Below are positions 6,984-9,057 of a stretch of 9,057 nt of DNA, piece after piece (positions within the stretch are counted from its first letter, which is position 1; each line of letters starts with the position of its first letter). Position numbers and translations under genes: made by a program. The stretch is from Planctomycetes bacterium UBA1146 (GTDB taxonomy: Bacteria; Planctomycetota; UBA8108; UBA1146), in assembly GCA_002311345.1 (NCBI GenBank), contig DCAA01000039.1:734-9790 (forward strand), written 5' to 3'. The notes beneath the pieces were generated by a model that was not told the origin of the DNA, made no database searches, and saw only the letters and a program-made list of their open reading frames with translations.

Positions 6984-7535
6984 GTGCGAGTGGCAGTGTA
7001 CTGTTCTTCCAGCGATGCGGCCGACGAGAAATATCGGCAGGATGCCGAATCTCTGGGAACTTCTATCGGACAGAGAGGGCATGAACTGGTTTACGGTGGT
7101 GGCAATATCGGTTCGATGGGGGTGCTGGCCATAGCAGCGTCCAAATCCGGCGCCAGAGTAGTCTCTGTCATCCCACATTTCTTCAACGATCAGGGGCTGA
7201 CCTATAGTGCATCGGACGAGATTCTCGTCACTGAAGATATGCAACAAAGAAAAAGGGAGATGTGGGAGCGCGCTGATGCCGCGATCGCATTACCGGGGGG
7301 ATACGGGACCCTCGAGGAACTGACAGAAATACTGGTACTCAACCAGTTGGATCTGGTCGAAAAGCCGCTCGTGCTCGCCAATCTCGACGGCTTCTGGGAC
7401 CCACTGCTACAGCAGTTCGACCAGATGGTATCGAGCAAGATGACCAGTTTGGACCATCAACGTCTGGTGAAGGTCGCTCCCGATGGATCTTCTGCGCTGT
7501 CGATGCTGGAACGAATGTTCAAGGAGGATCGTTGA
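6984..7535 (+). CDS. LOG-family protein (nucleoside 5'-monophosphate phosphoribohydrolase, TIGR00730 type)
   Basis: This protein has 183 residues with a Rossmann-like fold. The hallmarks are GGGNIGSMG (38-46; the usual Leu before Met is Ser here), the M86..R89-K90..M93 stretch, and PGGYGTLEE (104-112), which holds the phosphoribosyl-binding and catalytic residues. Characterised LOG enzymes hydrolyse the N-glycosidic bond of AMP or cytokinin-riboside monophosphates, giving a base and ribose 5-phosphate. Bacterial members are often misnamed lysine decarboxylases, a name not supported here. The GTG at 6984 is chosen because GAGGGGG precedes it by 5 nt and the protein then begins with the first strand (MRVAVYCSSS); a second GTG two codons on is possible. 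It starts 10 bp after the permease stop, and its own stop overlaps the DinB-fold start (TTGA), so it belongs to the importer operon. A role in sugar metabolism is unproven. Confidence 0.9.
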   Translation: MRVAVYCSSSDAADEKYRQDAESLGTSIGQRGHELVYGGGNIGSMGVLAIAASKSGARVVSVIPHFFNDQGLTYSASDEILVTEDMQQRKREMWERADAAIALPGGYGTLEELTEILVLNQLDLVEKPLVLANLDGFWDPLLQQFDQMVSSKMTSLDHQRLVKVAPDGSSALSMLERMFKEDR

Positions 7536-8053
7536 CTGATTCCGCTACCCCTTTTCATTTGACCGCCGCCGAGAACCTGGCTCGTAGTCTCACAGCGATC
7601 ACAGCCATGTGCGAACAAGTCTGCGAGGAAAGTGCGAGTATCCGCCCTGATGCTGACAGTTGGTCCCTCAACGAGATCCTTGGACATCTCATCGATGAAG
7701 AGAGAGAGGATTTCCGATCCCGAATTGAATTGCTCCTTCAGGACCCTTGCGAGGAGTGGCCTGCCATCGACCCGGAAAACTGGGTCGAGGAGAGGGAGTA
7801 CCGCAACCAATCCTTGCGGGAATTGTTGCGCCTCTTTCAGGATGAGCGACACCGTTCCATCGCATGGCTACGATCTCTGGATGACCCGGACTGGTATCTG
7901 GAGAAGGAGCATCCAGCCGGTTCATTGCGTGCCGGCGATTTATTGCTGTCCTGGGTTGCTCATGATCTGGCTCACCTGAGGCAGATGGCACTCTGGCATC
8001 TGTCACAAAATGCAGACGGATTCGAGCCTTTTCAGGATGATTACGCCTTCTAG
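7532..8053 (+). CDS. DinB-fold (DinB_2 / YfiT-like) putative metal-dependent enzyme
   Basis: This protein has 173 residues and is predicted to be mostly helical, as a four-helix bundle. The three-histidine metal site of the DinB superfamily is visible: H52 in WSLNEILGHLIDEE, and H144 and H148 in VAHDLAHLRQM. Members include thiol-transferases such as the bacillithiol and mycothiol S-transferases, and many of unknown function. Nothing here reveals the substrate, so an enzyme name would be a guess. The TTG start overlaps the LOG stop by 4 nt (TTGA) and is preceded by AAGGAGG at 7521-7527 with a 4-nt spacer, which strongly supports it. It is the last gene of the plus-strand operon; no clear terminator follows. 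A link to detoxification of reactive aldehydes or thiols would be speculation. Confidence 0.82.
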   Translation: MTDSATPFHLTAAENLARSLTAITAMCEQVCEESASIRPDADSWSLNEILGHLIDEEREDFRSRIELLLQDPCEEWPAIDPENWVEEREYRNQSLRELLRLFQDERHRSIAWLRSLDDPDWYLEKEHPAGSLRAGDLLLSWVAHDLAHLRQMALWHLSQNADGFEPFQDDYAF

Positions 8054-8133
8054 CGGCGCCAGATAGCAGATCTCGATCGATCGGATCGCAAGGAATGTCA
8101 GGTATCAGATCCGTTCAGGGTCGAAGTCGTTTC

Positions 8134-8161
8134 TTGTGAGAGAACTCCCTTGAGGTAGATT
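8134..8161 (+). promoter_or_regulatory. Candidate sigma-70-like promoter for the S9 peptidase gene
   Basis: TTGTGA (8134-8139) and TAGATT (8156-8161) are separated by 16 nt, and each matches four of six consensus positions. This would give a leader of about 60 nt before the ATG at 8232. Chance matches of this quality are common, so this is only a candidate. Confidence 0.25.
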
Positions 8162-8172
8162 GGACGGGTACG

Positions 8173-8188
8173 CCCTTCTCTGAAAGGG
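8173..8188 (+). other. Small hairpin in the 8054-8231 intergenic region, with an alternative partner upstream
   Basis: CCCTT (8173-8177) can pair with AAGGG (8184-8188) around a 6-nt loop. The same right arm, as AAGGGAG (8184-8190), also matches CTCCCTT (8145-8151), giving a longer 7-bp stem with a 32-nt loop that excludes the first. The region also repeats GGTATCAG at 8101-8108 and 8192-8199. No U-run follows, so it is not a clear terminator. I see no small gene in these 178 bp. Confidence 0.25.
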
Positions 8189-8231
8189 AGTGGTATCAGT
8201 CCTCTTCGAAAGTGCAAAGGAGATCGATCAA

Positions 8232-9057
8232 ATGATCAAGTTCCTCCCCTTCATCGCCAAAAATCGTGCCGCCGTGGTGGCATTCAATACCCTGTGGATT
8301 TCCGTATTCATCGGTTCTCTGGCCATCGGGGAGGGGCTTTTCAGTACCAGCCCCGGCTCACTCCAGGACCCACAAGAGAAAGTGGTGCGCCCCAACTTCA
8401 GACAGGCACAACAGTATTCACCGGAGTATTTGCGTCAGCGCACCTACAGTTCCTCGGTTCAGCCCAACTGGATCGGGAAGACCGATCGGTTCTGGTACAG
8501 TTATCGCACCAGTACCGGGACCAACTATTACCTTGTCGATCCGGATGCCAGCACGAAATCACCGCTCTTCGACCATGTAAAACTAGCCAGTGCTCTCTCC
8601 CAGGAGTTGAGAAAACCCCTCGATGTGCACAACCTCGCTCTGGGACGAGTCAAGATCGATGACGAGGGTAAGAAACTCAACTTCAACATGGAAAAGACCA
8701 AGTTCGAGTTCGATCTGGCCTCGGGCAAACTGGTCAATCAGGGGGCGGTTCCGAAGGAGGAGCAGAGTCGTTCCCGGAGGGGAAGATCGAGTCGCAGCAG
8801 TTCGACCCAGGGGGGGGCAGATTCTGCCAAGAAGGATCCGAGGGCGCATCGCAATTTCTCTCCTGATCGGAGCGCCTACCTCTTCGTCCAGGGATTCAAC
8901 CTCTACTACGTCGAGGCCTCCGATGAGGTGACAGCGGAGATCAAGGTGATCGATGAGAGGATGAAGAAAGAAAAAGCCGAGAAGGAAGCCAGGGAGAAGG
9001 CGGGCGAGAACTCCGAAGACTCCGATCAGCAGAACACCGACGAGAAAAATACCGACG
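8232..9057 (+). CDS. S9 family (DPP-IV-like) peptidase, N-terminal part, cut by the window edge
   Basis: From the ATG at 8232 the frame stays open for 275 codons to the last base, with no stop. AAGGAG at 8217-8222 lies 9 nt upstream. Residues 1-12 are basic and 13-32 hydrophobic (AAVVAFNTLWISVFIGSLAIG), forming a signal peptide or membrane anchor. Residues 78-170 (QPNWIGKTDRFWYSYRT, YYLVDPDASTKSPLFDH, LASALSQEL, then a strand ending DLASGKLV) resemble the start of the beta-propeller of exported S9 prolyl oligopeptidase/DPP-IV-like enzymes. A basic Ser/Arg linker (178-192) follows, then SAYLFVQGFNLYYVEASDE, a propeller blade, and a highly charged stretch (237-275) that is probably coiled or disordered. 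The catalytic Ser-Asp-His domain would be downstream, so activity cannot be confirmed. A G8 run at 8810-8817 lies in the linker region. The family call rests on the N-terminal propeller alone. Confidence 0.68.
   Translation, partial: MIKFLPFIAKNRAAVVAFNTLWISVFIGSLAIGEGLFSTSPGSLQDPQEKVVRPNFRQAQQYSPEYLRQRTYSSSVQPNWIGKTDRFWYSYRTSTGTNYYLVDPDASTKSPLFDHVKLASALSQELRKPLDVHNLALGRVKIDDEGKKLNFNMEKTKFEFDLASGKLVNQGAVPKEEQSRSRRGRSSRSSSTQGGADSAKKDPRAHRNFSPDRSAYLFVQGFNLYYVEASDEVTAEIKVIDERMKKEKAEKEAREKAGENSEDSDQQNTDEKNTD

Noticed and set aside
8068..8091. A GATC-rich, partly palindromic stretch (GATCTCGATCGATCGGATC) after the DinB gene as a terminator or attachment site.
   Set aside because: The only perfect palindrome is the 10-bp CGATCGATCG, which leaves no room for a hairpin loop; there is no U-run, and the GATC excess is window-wide.
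8266..8662. Two plus-strand frames (8266-8580 and 8294-8662) in the region of the last gene.
   Set aside because: They lie in other frames of the open S9 peptidase gene, which starts at 8232 with an SD and a signal segment and runs through the window edge without a stop.
1..9057. CRISPR arrays, tRNA or rRNA genes, insertion sequences, toxin-antitoxin or defence genes.
   Set aside because: No regularly spaced repeats, cloverleaf-like sequence, transposase motif or terminal inverted repeats were seen, and all long frames are explained by the listed genes.

Overview
The window looks like chromosomal sequence from a heterotrophic bacterium, most likely a member of the Planctomycetota or a close relative. 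This rests on three things: the dockerin-like tail with the pattern FLRGDASDDGSVNIADA on an exported arylsulfotransferase-like protein, the style of the sugar-binding lipoprotein (IAVIPKGTSHEFWKSIHAGA), and the S9 peptidase at the right edge. The assignment is an inference from protein style; no rRNA or marker gene is present. Coding density is high, GC content is moderately high by eye, and GATC is strikingly frequent.

Layout, left to right. (1) Bases 1-1653, plus strand: the 3' part of a secreted arylsulfotransferase-like protein ending in two pairs of EF-hand/dockerin-like repeats. (2) Bases 1740-3382, minus strand: a tight two-gene operon read towards the first gene, encoding a short-chain dehydrogenase (upstream) and a fumarylacetoacetate-hydrolase-family enzyme. 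(3) A 128-bp divergent intergenic region. (4) Bases 3511-8053, plus strand: a five-gene operon made of a sugar-binding lipoprotein, a double-domain RbsA/MglA-type ATPase, an RbsC-type permease, a LOG-family phosphoribohydrolase and a DinB-fold protein. Genes overlap by 4 nt at three junctions (GTGA, ATGA, TTGA), and one junction has a 10-bp gap. (5) A 178-bp intergenic region with a possible promoter, a small hairpin and a short direct repeat. (6) Bases 8232-9057, plus strand: the 5' part of an exported or membrane-anchored S9 (DPP-IV-like) peptidase, cut by the window edge.

How the genes may work together. The dehydrogenase/FAH pair resembles the last two steps of the non-phosphorylative L-fucose (or L-rhamnose) pathway: 2-keto-3-deoxy acid to 2,4-diketo-3-deoxy acid, then cleavage to pyruvate and lactate. 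Its divergent neighbour is a complete CUT2 sugar importer. A scavenging module for deoxysugars from algal or other sulfated polysaccharides is therefore a reasonable hypothesis. The sugar dehydrogenase, lactonase and sugar-acid dehydratase that the pathway would need are not in this window. The LOG and DinB-fold genes are translationally coupled to the importer but have no obvious role in sugar uptake, and this is the most unusual feature of the gene order. I found no mobile element, CRISPR array, RNA gene or clearly novel defence or biosynthetic system.
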